Origin: Streptomyces sp. NBC_01445
Lineage (GTDB): Bacteria > Actinomycetota > Actinomycetes > Streptomycetales > Streptomycetaceae
DNA length: 64,000 nt
Direction of reading: 5' to 3'
NCBI RefSeq assembly: GCF_035918235.1
Contig: NZ_CP109485.1
Coordinates: forward strand, 5,456,001-5,520,000
Shown here: one piece after another, positions 31,286-39,440 of the stretch
Layout of the letters: each line of letters opens with the position of its first letter
Position numbering within the stretch: the first letter of the stretch is position 1
Notes under the pieces: generated by a model
What the model saw: the letters and a program-made list of their open reading frames with translations, nothing else
What the model was told of the DNA's origin: nothing
The model's database searches: none
Position numbers and translations under genes: made by a program

Positions 31286-33910
31286 GTGGGCGTCGAGGTC
31301 TACCGGGACGAGTGGGGCATACCCCACCTCCGTGCCGACAGCGCGCGGGAACTGGCCCACGCCCAGGGGCGCAACGCCGCCGCCGACCGGGCCTGGCAGA
31401 TCGAGGTCGAGCGGCACCGCTCGCAGGGCACCTCCGCCGCCTTCCTCGGGCAGGAGGCCGCCGGCTGGGACCGGTTCGCCCGGCAGGCCCGTATCGACGA
31501 CACGGCCCGGCGCTGCTACCGCGCGCTCGACGAGGAGACGCGCGGCTGGCTCGACGCGTACGTCGCCGGGGTTGACGCCGGACTGCGAGAACTCGGCGGC
31601 GCCGCACCGGAGTTCGCCCGCGCCGGCCTCGAACCGGGCCGCTGGCAGCCCTGGACCCCCCTCGGCATCTGGCTGTCCACGCACATCCTGTTCACCGGCT
31701 TGCCCGGCAAGCTCTGGCGCGACGAGGTCGTACGCCGCATCGGGCCCGGAGCCGTCGGCCTCTTCGCCACGGACGGCCCCGGCACCTCGGGCAGCAACGG
31801 CTGGCTCGTCACCGGCGACCGCACCGCCACCGGCGGCCCCCTGATCGCCGGCGACCCGCACCGCTACATCGAGGACCCGGGCGTCTACCAGCAGATACGG
31901 CTCGCCTGCCCGGATTTCGACGTCGTGGGCCTCGCTGTCCCCGGCGTGCCCGGCATCGGCCACTTCGGCCACACCGGCACCGTCGCCTGGGCGATCACCA
32001 ACGCGATGGCGGACTACCAGGACCTGTACCGCGAGCGGCTGCGGCGGCTTCCGGACGGCGGCGTGGAGGCGTTCGGCCCGGACGGGTGGCGGCCCGCGTC
32101 TCGCAGCGTGGAGACCTTCGAGGTGGCGGGCGAGCGGCCGCAGGAGGTCGAGGTGGTCGAGACCGAACGCGGGACGGTCGTCATCGGCGGGCCCGACGAG
32201 GGTGAGGGCATTGCACTGCGCCAGCCACCGCGCGTACGCGAGGACTTGGGCTTCGCCGCCCTGCCCGCCCTGCTCCGCGCCCGCACCGTCGCCGACGTGG
32301 ACCGGGCCTTCGACCGCTGGGCCGAGCCCGTCAACGTCGTCCAGGCCGCCGACACCGAGGGCGGTCTCCTGCACCGCGTCGCGGGCGCCGTGCCCGAGCG
32401 CGACCCCGAGAACCTGCTCCGCGTCGTCCCCGCCCACGAGCCCCGGCACGCCTGGCGCGGTCTGCGCGAGCTGCCCCGCGAGCCGGTCGGCACCGTCGCG
32501 GTCATGGCGAACCAGCGGGGCCTGGCCGCGCCCCTCGGCATCGAGTTCGCGCCGCCGCACCGGGCCGACCGCATACGGGAGTTGCTCGACGCGCGGGAGG
32601 TGTGGACGGCGCCCGGCATGGCCACCGTCCACACCGACACCCGCCTCGCCTCCGCCCGCCCGCTGCTCGACCTGGTGGCCCGCCTCGACGGCCTCGGCCC
32701 CGAAGCGGCGGCACTGAGGAAGCGGCTGCTCGCCTGGGACCGGCACATGGACGCGGACAGCGCGGACGCCGCCGCGTACGCGCGGGTGCGGGCGGCGGTC
32801 GTACGGAAGCTGGCCGCGCACCCCGCGTTCGCGCCCCTCACGGGGATGGGGGAGGCGTACCCGGAGGTCTTCCGGCCGTGGCTGGCCCTCGCGCCGCGCA
32901 TCGCGTACGCGCTGGAGACACTGCTGACGACCAGTCAATTCCCTGATGTCGACCGGGAGACGGTCGTCCGCGAGGCGGTCGAGGAAGCCGCCGGGACCAC
33001 GGTGACCGGCGAGACCTGGGGCGACCGGCACCGGCTCGCCGCCTGGCGGGCACTCCCTGACGGCGATGAGGTCGGTCCGGGCCTGCCCGGCGACCACGAC
33101 TGCGTCCTGTCCACGTCGAGCGTCCCCGGCGTCACCGACCTCAGCGCCCGCGGCCCGGCCGCCCGCTACGTGTGGGACGTCGCCGACCGCGCGAACAGCC
33201 TGTGGGTGGTTCCGCTCGGCGCCTGCGGGATCCCCGGCTCGCCGCACCGCCGCGACCAGCTCCCCCTGTGGCTGCGGGGCGAACTGGTCCCCGTAGTCAC
33301 GGACTGGACCCGCCTCACCAGAGAAGACCACCCTCATCAGAAGGAGCACCGCGTGTACGAGCAGACCGTCGAAGGGTTCGGCACCGTCAGCGTCAGCCCG
33401 GTCGACCCCGCCGCCGACCTCGACGTGCTCCACGGCTGGGTACGCGAGGAGCGCGCCCGGTTCTGGGGCATGGAGGGCGCGAGCCGCGAGCAGGTGCGCG
33501 AGACGTACGAGCACCTCGACTCGCTCACCACGCACCACGCCCACCTCGTCCGCCTCAACGGCGAACCCGTCGCGCTCTTCCAGACGTACGAGCCCGAGGC
33601 CGACCGGGTCAGCGAGTGCTACGAGGTCGAGGACGGCGACATCGGCGTGCACTTCCTGATCGCCCCGGCCGGGGACGGCGCCGTCAGCGGCTTCACCGGA
33701 GCGCTCATGACCGTCCTCATCGCGTACGCGCTCGAAGGGCACGGCAAGCGGCGGATCGTGGTCGAGCCCGACGCGCGCAACGCGAAGGCGGTCGCGCTCC
33801 TGGAGCGCGCGGGCTTCGAACTCGGCCCCGAGATCGTGCTCCCGGAGATCGACCTGCCGGAGGTGTTTCTCCCGGAGAAGCGCGCCCGGATCGCCTTCCT
33901 CAAGCGCTGA
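31286..33910 (+). CDS. Fusion of penicillin-acylase-type Ntn hydrolase and IucB/AlcB-type siderophore acyltransferase
   Basis: The product has 874 residues from GTG at 31286. Residues 1-670 are a penicillin/acylhomoserine-lactone acylase: alpha part VYRDEWGIPHLRADSARELA, the autocatalytic cleavage site with nucleophile Ser170 in TSGSNGWLVTGDRT...GDPH, and HTGTVAWAITNAMADYQDLY. Residues 690-874 are a GNAT domain of the kind that acylates hydroxylamines in hydroxamate siderophores (GFGTVSVSPVDPAADLDVLH...WGMEG...DIGVHFLIAP...RIVVEPDARNAKAVALLERAGFE). There is no signal peptide, unlike periplasmic PvdQ. An iron box lies upstream, and a strong ribosome binding site stands at the domain junction. 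Together this suggests iron-regulated editing or exchange of acyl groups on a siderophore. No other siderophore gene is adjacent. Confidence 0.85.
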   Translation: MGVEVYRDEWGIPHLRADSARELAHAQGRNAAADRAWQIEVERHRSQGTSAAFLGQEAAGWDRFARQARIDDTARRCYRALDEETRGWLDAYVAGVDAGLRELGGAAPEFARAGLEPGRWQPWTPLGIWLSTHILFTGLPGKLWRDEVVRRIGPGAVGLFATDGPGTSGSNGWLVTGDRTATGGPLIAGDPHRYIEDPGVYQQIRLACPDFDVVGLAVPGVPGIGHFGHTGTVAWAITNAMADYQDLYRERLRRLPDGGVEAFGPDGWRPASRSVETFEVAGERPQEVEVVETERGTVVIGGPDEGEGIALRQPPRVREDLGFAALPALLRARTVADVDRAFDRWAEPVNVVQAADTEGGLLHRVAGAVPERDPENLLRVVPAHEPRHAWRGLRELPREPVGTVAVMANQRGLAAPLGIEFAPPHRADRIRELLDAREVWTAPGMATVHTDTRLASARPLLDLVARLDGLGPEAAALRKRLLAWDRHMDADSADAAAYARVRAAVVRKLAAHPAFAPLTGMGEAYPEVFRPWLALAPRIAYALETLLTTSQFPDVDRETVVREAVEEAAGTTVTGETWGDRHRLAAWRALPDGDEVGPGLPGDHDCVLSTSSVPGVTDLSARGPAARYVWDVADRANSLWVVPLGACGIPGSPHRRDQLPLWLRGELVPVVTDWTRLTREDHPHQKEHRVYEQTVEGFGTVSVSPVDPAADLDVLHGWVREERARFWGMEGASREQVRETYEHLDSLTTHHAHLVRLNGEPVALFQTYEPEADRVSECYEVEDGDIGVHFLIAPAGDGAVSGFTGALMTVLIAYALEGHGKRRIVVEPDARNAKAVALLERAGFELGPEIVLPEIDLPEVFLPEKRARIAFLKR
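33341..33355 (+). promoter_or_regulatory. Internal ribosome binding site and GTG for the acyltransferase half
   Basis: AAGGAG (33341-33346) stands 6 bases before an in-frame GTG (33353, codon 690 of the fusion). The predicted product starts MYEQTVEGFGTVSVSPVDPA and would be a free 185-residue acyltransferase of normal family length. The site is as good as any start in the window. Confidence 0.6.
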
Positions 33911-33922
33911 CGGCCCGCGGGC

Positions 33923-34711
33923 TCAGCCTCGTACGAGCATGATCACCGAGGCGGTGACGCCGACCACGACGATCACCGCGCGAAGGACCGCCGGGGGCAG
34001 CCTGCGGCCGAACTTCGCGCCGGTCAGGCCGCCCAGCGTGGAGCCGACGGCGATCACCGCGGCCACCGCCCAGTCGACGTCGGCGACGGCGATGAAGATG
34101 ACCGCCGCGACCCCGTTCACGAGCGAGGCCAGGACGTTCTTCGCCGCGTTGAGGCGCTGGAGGTCGTCGTGGATGAAGCTGCCGAACATGCCCATGAGCA
34201 GCACGCCCTGCGCGGCGCCGAAGTAGCCGCCGTAGACACCCGTCCCGAGCACCCCGAACCACATCGGGACGCCGCCGTCGGCGCGCGTAGCCGTGGCCTG
34301 GCGCTTCTTCGACCAGCGGCTGAGCCGGGGCTGGAGCACGACGAGGACGCAGGCGGCCAGGATGAGCACGGGCACCACCGCCGTGAACGCGTCGGCGGGC
34401 AGCTTCAGCAGGAGCAGCGCGCCCGTGAGCCCGCCGATCAGCGAGGCCGTGCCGAAGCGGAGCAGCCGCTTCTTCTGCCCCTTCAGCTCGCGCCGGTAGC
34501 CGTACGCGGCACTGAGCACGCCCGGCACGAGGCCGATGTTGTTCGACACGTTGGCGAGCACCGGCGGATAGCCGAACGCGAGGAGCGTAGGGAAGGTGAT
34601 GAGCGTTCCGGAGCCGACCACCGCGTTGATCGCGCCGGCGGCGACACCGGCCGCTCCGACGGCCACTGCTTCAAGTGCATCCACATCCGAGATCGTTTCT
34701 GAGGCGGACAC
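33923..34711 (-). CDS. TSUP-family (TauE/SafE) membrane exporter
   Basis: The product has 262 residues with about eight membrane helices. The first shows the family pattern AINAVVGSGTLITFPTLLAF followed by GYPPVLANVSNNIGLVPGVL; the second half has the related GVYGGYFGAAQGVLLMG, then VNGVAAVIF and STLGGLTGAKFGRRLP. Such proteins export sulfite, sulfoacetate or related organic anions. I chose the GTG at 34711 (GAGGA upstream); a GTG at 34684 is also possible. The gene is divergent from a LysR regulator across 75 bases, which is the usual arrangement for control by that regulator. Confidence 0.9.
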   Translation of the reverse strand: MSASETISDVDALEAVAVGAAGVAAGAINAVVGSGTLITFPTLLAFGYPPVLANVSNNIGLVPGVLSAAYGYRRELKGQKKRLLRFGTASLIGGLTGALLLLKLPADAFTAVVPVLILAACVLVVLQPRLSRWSKKRQATATRADGGVPMWFGVLGTGVYGGYFGAAQGVLLMGMFGSFIHDDLQRLNAAKNVLASLVNGVAAVIFIAVADVDWAVAAVIAVGSTLGGLTGAKFGRRLPPAVLRAVIVVVGVTASVIMLVRG

Positions 34712-34732
34712 CCAAGTCAATCCTCGCCATTT

Positions 34733-34748
34733 CTTGGGAAGTTCCAAG
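34733..34748. promoter_or_regulatory. LysR-type box between the TSUP and lysR genes
   Basis: CTTGG (34733-34737) and CCAAG (34744-34748) form an inverted repeat, and the core TTGGGAAGTTCCA follows the T-N11-A rule for LysR-type regulators. It is centred in the 75-base divergent gap. Confidence 0.5.
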
Positions 34749-34786
34749 GTGTGGCTTGGAGGCGACCGAATGGCTACGTTGGCGCC

Positions 34787-35683
34787 GTGACCCTCGACGA
34801 TCTCCGTGTCTACGTCGCCGTGTGCGCGGCGGGCAGCCTCAGCGCCGTCGCCCGCGACCTCTCCTGCACGCAGTCGGCGGTGAGCCAGCACATCCGGCGC
34901 CTCGAACGGGAGGTGGGCGTCAGCCTCCTCGAACGGCACGCGCGCGGTGTCCTGCCGACCGCCGCGGGGCGCATCCTGCAGACCGCGGCCGCCGAGGGCA
35001 TCGGCGGCATCGATGTCGCGCTGCGCCGCCTGCGCGACCTGGCCCGCGGCGAGCGCGGCGCGGTGCGCGTCACCACGGGCGCGACGACCGTGCGCCACTT
35101 CATGTCCGGAGCCATCGTCGGATTCCGGCGCCGCCACCCCCAGGCGAGCCTGGAATTCCAGACGGTCAGCTCCAGCCACAGTGCCTACGAGGCGCTCGCC
35201 GCGCACGACCTCGACCTCGCGTGGGTCACCATCGGCGCGCCGGAACGCGGAGTCGAGCAGCGCCCCGTCGTCGAACTTCCCTGGGTCCTCGCGGTGCGCC
35301 CCGACGACCCGCTGGCCGGCCGGACCCGGATCGGCCCCGGTGACCTGGCCGCCGCCCACCTCATCAGGCCGCCCGAACAGTCCACGTCGCGCTCCCATCT
35401 CGACCGGCACTTCACCGGGCTCGGGATCGTCAGGCCGGCCGGGTCGGACGCGGGCGTCGCCGACTGGGCCACCGCCGTGCACCTCGCCGAACTGGGCCTC
35501 GGCCACGCGCTCGTCCCCGAACTGCCCGGCTGGCGCGACCCCGACCGCGCGGGCGGCCCGGTCCTCGTCCCCGTACCGGACCTGCCGCCACTCGCGGTCG
35601 GCTGGGCGGTCCGGCGCTGGTCCACGCTGACCCCACTGGCGAGGGCCTTCGCGGACCTGGTGGCGGAGCACTGCGGGAGGTAG
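34787..35683 (+). CDS. LysR-family transcriptional regulator
   Basis: The product has 298 residues. The N-terminal winged helix is LRVYVAVCAAGSLSAVARDL followed by SCTQSAVSQHIRRLEREVGVSLLERHARGVLPTAAGR, the full LysR signature. The rest is the periplasmic-binding-like effector domain. GTG at 34787 lies 6 bases after TACGTT (34775-34780), so the mRNA may be leaderless. It probably controls the divergent TSUP exporter gene; a T-N11-A palindrome lies between them. The co-inducer is unknown. Confidence 0.92.
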   Translation: MTLDDLRVYVAVCAAGSLSAVARDLSCTQSAVSQHIRRLEREVGVSLLERHARGVLPTAAGRILQTAAAEGIGGIDVALRRLRDLARGERGAVRVTTGATTVRHFMSGAIVGFRRRHPQASLEFQTVSSSHSAYEALAAHDLDLAWVTIGAPERGVEQRPVVELPWVLAVRPDDPLAGRTRIGPGDLAAAHLIRPPEQSTSRSHLDRHFTGLGIVRPAGSDAGVADWATAVHLAELGLGHALVPELPGWRDPDRAGGPVLVPVPDLPPLAVGWAVRRWSTLTPLARAFADLVAEHCGR

Positions 35684-35771
35684 GGGCTTCACTGGTTGTG
35701 GCGGGGGTCCGGGACCGGGGAGATGTCTCGTGCCTGTGGCGGGGGCCGGGTCTCCGGGGGACGCTGGAAGC

Positions 35772-36098
35772 ATGACCACGACGTACGACCTGAACGCTCT
35801 CGCCGACAAGCACGTCGCCGCCGCCCGGACCTCCCCCCACGGCCGCAGCGCGCACCTCCTGCTCCGCGAGGAGACCCTCCGGCAAAGCGTGATCGCCCTG
35901 ACAGCGGGCGAAGTTCTGGAGGAGCACAACGCGCCGCCCGCCGCGACGCTCCAGGTGCTGCGGGGCGAGGTCGTACTGACAGCGGCCTCGGGCGACGTGA
36001 CGCTCCACGAGGGCCGGCTCCACGCGCTCCCGCAGGAACGGCACGGGCTGCGCGCGGTCACGGACGCGGCGGTGCTCCTTACGGCGGTCAACGACTGA
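35772..36098 (+). CDS. Small cupin-domain protein
   Basis: The product has 108 residues: LRQSVIALTAGEVLEEHNAPPAATLQVLRGEVVLTAASGDVTLHEG followed by PQERHGLRAVTDAAVLLTAV. Both cupin motifs can be recognised: the first as G-x-x-L-x-x-H-N-A-x-x-x-A-T-L-x-V-L-x-G, and the second around the ERHGL segment. It probably binds a metal or a small ligand. ATG at 35772 is preceded by GGAAG. It is not obviously in an operon with the following enzyme gene (65 bases). Confidence 0.85.
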   Translation: MTTTYDLNALADKHVAAARTSPHGRSAHLLLREETLRQSVIALTAGEVLEEHNAPPAATLQVLRGEVVLTAASGDVTLHEGRLHALPQERHGLRAVTDAAVLLTAVND

Positions 36099-36163
36099 GG
36101 GGCGCCCGCCGCTCCCGGACGCTTCGGCCGGCGCCGAACGGTTCCGCGCCTAGCGTGCGCTGC

Positions 36164-37144
36164 ATGACACAGCGATACCGGTTCAACCGGTACGAGGACA
36201 TGCGCCGGGCGCCGGCGGACCCCTGCCTCGTTCCCGCCCCGGTCCCGGCCGTCGAGCCCACGGCGCCCGCCGGAGGCGTGGCCCTCGCGGCCGGCACCCT
36301 CGAAGGGACGACCCCCCCGATGAACCAGCCCGCCTGCGCGGCCTTCAAAGCCCTGCACCACGACCCCGGCGGCCCCCTCCTCCTCCCCAACGCCTGGGAC
36401 CACGCCTCCGCCGCCGCGCTCGCCGGGCAGGGGTTCACCGCGATCGGTACGACGAGCCTTGGCGTGGCCGCCGCGGCCGGGCTGCCCGACGGCGCCGCGG
36501 CCACCCGCGAGGAGACCCTGCGCCTGGCCCGCCGCCTGGGCGGGGACGCGTTCCTGCTGTCCGTGGACGCGGAGGGCGGGTTCGGCGACGACCCGGCCGA
36601 GGTCGCCGGCCTCGCCCGTGAGCTGGCGCAGGCGGGCGCGGTGGGGATCAATCTGGAGGACGGCAGGGCCGACGGCACCCTCACCCCGGCCCCCGTCCAC
36701 GCGGCGAAGATCGCCGCGGTCAAGGCCGCCGTACCGGACCTGTTCGTCAACGCCCGCACGGACACGTACTGGCTCCCGGACCCGCGGACCGCGCCGGAGC
36801 CGGAGACCCGCCGCCGGCTCGACGCCTACCGGCAGGCGGGCGCCGACGGAGTCTTCGTACCGGGCCTGACCGACCCGGCCACGATCACCGCACTGGTGGC
36901 GCACCTGCGCCCGTCCGGCATCCCCCTCAACATCCTCTACTCCCCCACGGGCCCCACCGTCCCCGAGCTCGCCGCCCTGGGCGTCCGCCGCGTCAGCCTC
37001 GGCTCGCTCCTGTTCCGCGCGGCCCTGGGCGCCGCGGTCACGGCGGCGCTCGGCGTACGGGCGGGCCGGGACGTGGCCCCCGCGGCACCGACGTACGGCG
37101 AGGTCCAGGAGCTGAGCGGCGGTGGAGACGCCACGCAAATATGA
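36164..37144 (+). CDS. Isocitrate lyase/PEP-mutase superfamily protein
   Basis: The main domain (residues about 53-315 of 326) has LLLPNAWDHASAAALAGQGF, TAIGTTSLGVAAAAG, DAFLLSVDAEGGFGDDPAEV, VGINLEDGRADGTL and FVNARTDTYWL. This is the active-site set of 2-methylisocitrate lyase/PEP-mutase-like proteins (PF13714). The reaction is probably C-C or P-C bond cleavage with Mg2+. The start is uncertain. ATG at 36164 lies 7 bases after TAGCGT and gives a 52-residue Pro/Ala-rich extension. ATG at 36320 (MNQPACAAFK) gives the usual family length. A palindrome at 36176-36192 lies between these starts. Confidence 0.85.
   Translation: MTQRYRFNRYEDMRRAPADPCLVPAPVPAVEPTAPAGGVALAAGTLEGTTPPMNQPACAAFKALHHDPGGPLLLPNAWDHASAAALAGQGFTAIGTTSLGVAAAAGLPDGAAATREETLRLARRLGGDAFLLSVDAEGGFGDDPAEVAGLARELAQAGAVGINLEDGRADGTLTPAPVHAAKIAAVKAAVPDLFVNARTDTYWLPDPRTAPEPETRRRLDAYRQAGADGVFVPGLTDPATITALVAHLRPSGIPLNILYSPTGPTVPELAALGVRRVSLGSLLFRAALGAAVTAALGVRAGRDVAPAAPTYGEVQELSGGGDATQI
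36176..36192. repeat. Perfect 17-bp palindrome at the start of the ICL/PEP-mutase-like gene
   Basis: TACCGGTTCAACCGGTA has two 8-base arms and one central base. It lies 12 bases after the ATG at 36164 and about 130 bases before the alternative ATG at 36320. It looks like an operator, which would favour the shorter protein or autoregulation just downstream of the promoter. Confidence 0.5.
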
Positions 37145-37177
37145 TGAAGCCGGGGTTTTCCGTAACCGGAGCGGTCC

Positions 37178-38011
37178 ATGACGCAGCGTCGTTCCAGCCA
37201 GCCCGAGAGCGCCGACGACCTGCTGACCAGGCTCGGCCGCCTTGCCGCACAGGCACGCGCCGGGGCGGAACTCCAGCACGCCCGGGTCGAACTGGCGGAA
37301 GCCCTCCAGCGCGAAATGCTCCCCGTCTCGCTGCCCGCCCTGCCGGGACTGCGGACCGCCGCTTGCTACTCGCCGGCCCGCCACGGCCTGGACATCGGCG
37401 GGGACTGGTACGACGGGTTCGCCACCCCTGACGGCGCCCTCGGGTTCTCCATCGGGGACGTCCAGGGCCACGACGTCGAGGCCGCCGCCTTCATGGGGCA
37501 GATCCGCATCGCCCTGCGCGCCGTGGCCGCCTTCGCCCCGGACCCGGGCGAGGCGCTCGCCCAGGCCAACGACCTGCTGCTGTCGATGCGCCACGAACTC
37601 TTCGCCACCTGCAGCTTCATCCGCTTCGACCCGACGACCTGGGTCCTCGAGTCCGCCCGCGCGGGCCACGTCCCCGCCATCTGGGCCACGGTCGACGGCC
37701 GGTACGGCGTCTCGACGGACGAGGGCGGGCTGCCGCTCGGCATGCTGCCCGGGTCCAAGTACCCGGTCACCCGGCACCGCCTCTCGACGGCGGGGGCGTA
37801 TGTCCTGGTCACCGACGGCGTGGTCGAAGGGCCCTCGTTCCCGATCGAGGCGGGCCTGGAACGCGTGGCCCGGGTCGTCGCGGCCGGGGCGGGCGCCGAC
37901 GCCGCGGAACTTGCCGCCGCGGTGATGGAGGTCGCCGACTGCACCGGCCACCAGGACGACTCCGCGGTACTCGTCCTGTGCCACGACCCGCCACCCGTCC
38001 TGCCCGGGTGA
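37178..38011 (+). CDS. PP2C-type (SpoIIE/RsbU) serine phosphatase
   Basis: The product has 277 residues. A short N-terminal helix (about 25-50, QHARVELAEALQREMLP) of the kind that links sensors to the phosphatase is followed by the SpoIIE domain: GGDWYDGF (metal-binding Asp), IGDVQGHDVEAAAFMGQIRI, VLVTDGVVEG and DDSAVLVLC. All acidic metal ligands are present. In Streptomyces such enzymes dephosphorylate anti-anti-sigma factors; the two SigB-type sigma factors at 22-24 kb are possible indirect targets (inference). No sensor domain is fused to it. ATG at 37178 follows GGAG. Confidence 0.92.
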   Translation: MTQRRSSQPESADDLLTRLGRLAAQARAGAELQHARVELAEALQREMLPVSLPALPGLRTAACYSPARHGLDIGGDWYDGFATPDGALGFSIGDVQGHDVEAAAFMGQIRIALRAVAAFAPDPGEALAQANDLLLSMRHELFATCSFIRFDPTTWVLESARAGHVPAIWATVDGRYGVSTDEGGLPLGMLPGSKYPVTRHRLSTAGAYVLVTDGVVEGPSFPIEAGLERVARVVAAGAGADAAELAAAVMEVADCTGHQDDSAVLVLCHDPPPVLPG

Positions 38012-38073
38012 CAGCGGGCCCCCGGCAGCGCGTGTCACGCTCCGCCACGGAACGGGAGTGATTATGTGATCCA

Positions 38074-39024
38074 GTGGTGCGCACCGAGGAACTCCGACGC
38101 CTCTCCGAGGCCCTGCTGAGGATTCTCGCCGTCGCCGCCGCCTACTACGCGACCGGACGGCTCGGCCTGTGGCAGCGGATCGCCCTCGAAGGCGCGGTCG
38201 TCACCCCGCTCTGGCTCCCGACGGGCGTCGCCGTCACCTGTCTGCTCTGGATGGGCCTGCGGATCTGGCCGGGCATCGCGCTCGGCGCCTTCTTACTCAT
38301 CGACTCGATCAACCCGTTGCGCCTGTCCGACCTCGCGATCGTCGCCGCGAACACCCTGGCCCCGATGTGCGCCTACGTGCTGCTGCGCAAGGTGGGCTTC
38401 CGCATCGAGCTGGACCGGCTGCGGGACGGGGTCGCCCTGGTCTTCCTGGGCGGACTGCTGCCGATACTGCTGAGCGCCACCGTGGGCACGTGCGTGCTGG
38501 TGCTCAGCGGCAGTCTGGAGTGGAGCGCGTTCTGGACGGTGTGGGCGGCGTGGTGGGCCGGCGACGCCATGGGCGTACTCGTCGGCACCCCGCTGCTGAT
38601 CGCGCTGAGCAGGGCCAGGCCCCCCTGGAACACCCGCCGGTGGCCGGAGGCAGCGGCCCTGATGGTGACTGCGGCCGTCATCGCACCCCTGGCCACGAGA
38701 AGCCCGCTCGCCCTGCTCTTCCTCGTCTTCCCGCTGCTCACGTGGGCGGCGCTGCGCTTCCAGCTCGCGGGGGCGGCGCCGTGCGTGCTGTTCGTGTCCG
38801 TACTGGGGATCTCCGCGGCCACCGACCACGTGGGCCCGTTCGCCCACCACACCCTCTTCGAGGTCATGGTCAACCTCCAGGCACTCAACGGCTCGGCCGC
38901 GCTCACCGGCCTCCTGCTCGCGGCGATCGTCACCGAACAGAAGAGCATCCGCCAGAAGATCGAACAGGCGGTGAGAGACCTGACGGAAGTGGTGGGACAC
39001 CTGGCGCCACGGCGGGACGAATGA
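38074..39024 (+). CDS. MASE1-domain membrane protein
   Basis: The product has 316 residues with about eight membrane helices and the MASE1 signature: YYATGRLGLWQRIALEGAVV, TPLWLPTGVAVTCLLWMGLR, IWPGIALGAFLL and WAAWWAGDAMGVLVGTPLLI. MASE1 is an integral sensory domain normally joined to a kinase or GGDEF domain. Here only a 30-residue C-terminal helix (EQKSIRQKIEQAVRDLTEVV) follows, so the protein has no output domain. The PP2C phosphatase gene 62 bases upstream could be its partner. GTG at 38074 or 38077. Confidence 0.88.
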   Translation: MVRTEELRRLSEALLRILAVAAAYYATGRLGLWQRIALEGAVVTPLWLPTGVAVTCLLWMGLRIWPGIALGAFLLIDSINPLRLSDLAIVAANTLAPMCAYVLLRKVGFRIELDRLRDGVALVFLGGLLPILLSATVGTCVLVLSGSLEWSAFWTVWAAWWAGDAMGVLVGTPLLIALSRARPPWNTRRWPEAAALMVTAAVIAPLATRSPLALLFLVFPLLTWAALRFQLAGAAPCVLFVSVLGISAATDHVGPFAHHTLFEVMVNLQALNGSAALTGLLLAAIVTEQKSIRQKIEQAVRDLTEVVGHLAPRRDE

Positions 39025-39043
39025 CGGACGCGCGTCGTCCCTG

Positions 39044-39244
39044 TCAGCTGCGGTCGACCGGGCCGGACGCGTCTTCGGGGATCCGCCGGTGGTTCTTGCG
39101 GCTCCGTCTGCCGACACCCGGCATGGGATCGCTGAAGGTGTGCGAGGCGACGCGTGCGTCGTGCCGGGCGTTGATCCGGTGGATCAGGCGCATTCCCATG
39201 AGGGTCACGAGGACGATGGCGCCGATGAGGATGATCGCCTCCAT
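39044..39244 (-). CDS. Small membrane protein
   Basis: The product has 66 residues: one N-terminal helix (MEAIILIGAIVLVTLMGMRL) and a basic cytoplasmic tail (INARHDARVASH...RRSRKNHRRI). ATG at 39244 is chosen because AGGTGA lies 5 bases upstream; the GTG at 39253 overlaps that site. Function unknown. It is convergent to the MASE1 gene (19 bases between stops). Confidence 0.75.
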   Translation of the reverse strand: MEAIILIGAIVLVTLMGMRLIHRINARHDARVASHTFSDPMPGVGRRSRKNHRRIPEDASGPVDRS

Positions 39245-39440
39245 GACCGTCACCTCCCGCTTTCCACTGCTTTAACCGTAACTCCGGCCGCGGCAGGCCG
39301 CGGCCCGCCGCGACGAGCGTGGGCGCGGCCCCCGGGGTTACCGTAAAGCTACGACGGCATCGCGCCGGTCGACGCACGCCCCGACATCGGCACGGCGGCT
39401 CGGTGGGCGTCGGCCGTACGACCGAGGCGGGCGAACCACC

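Noticed and set aside
33923..38038. 1371-codon minus-strand open frame
   Set aside because: Only its last 262 codons are a real gene (TSUP exporter). The rest is a shadow of the LysR, cupin, ICL-like and PP2C genes on the plus strand.
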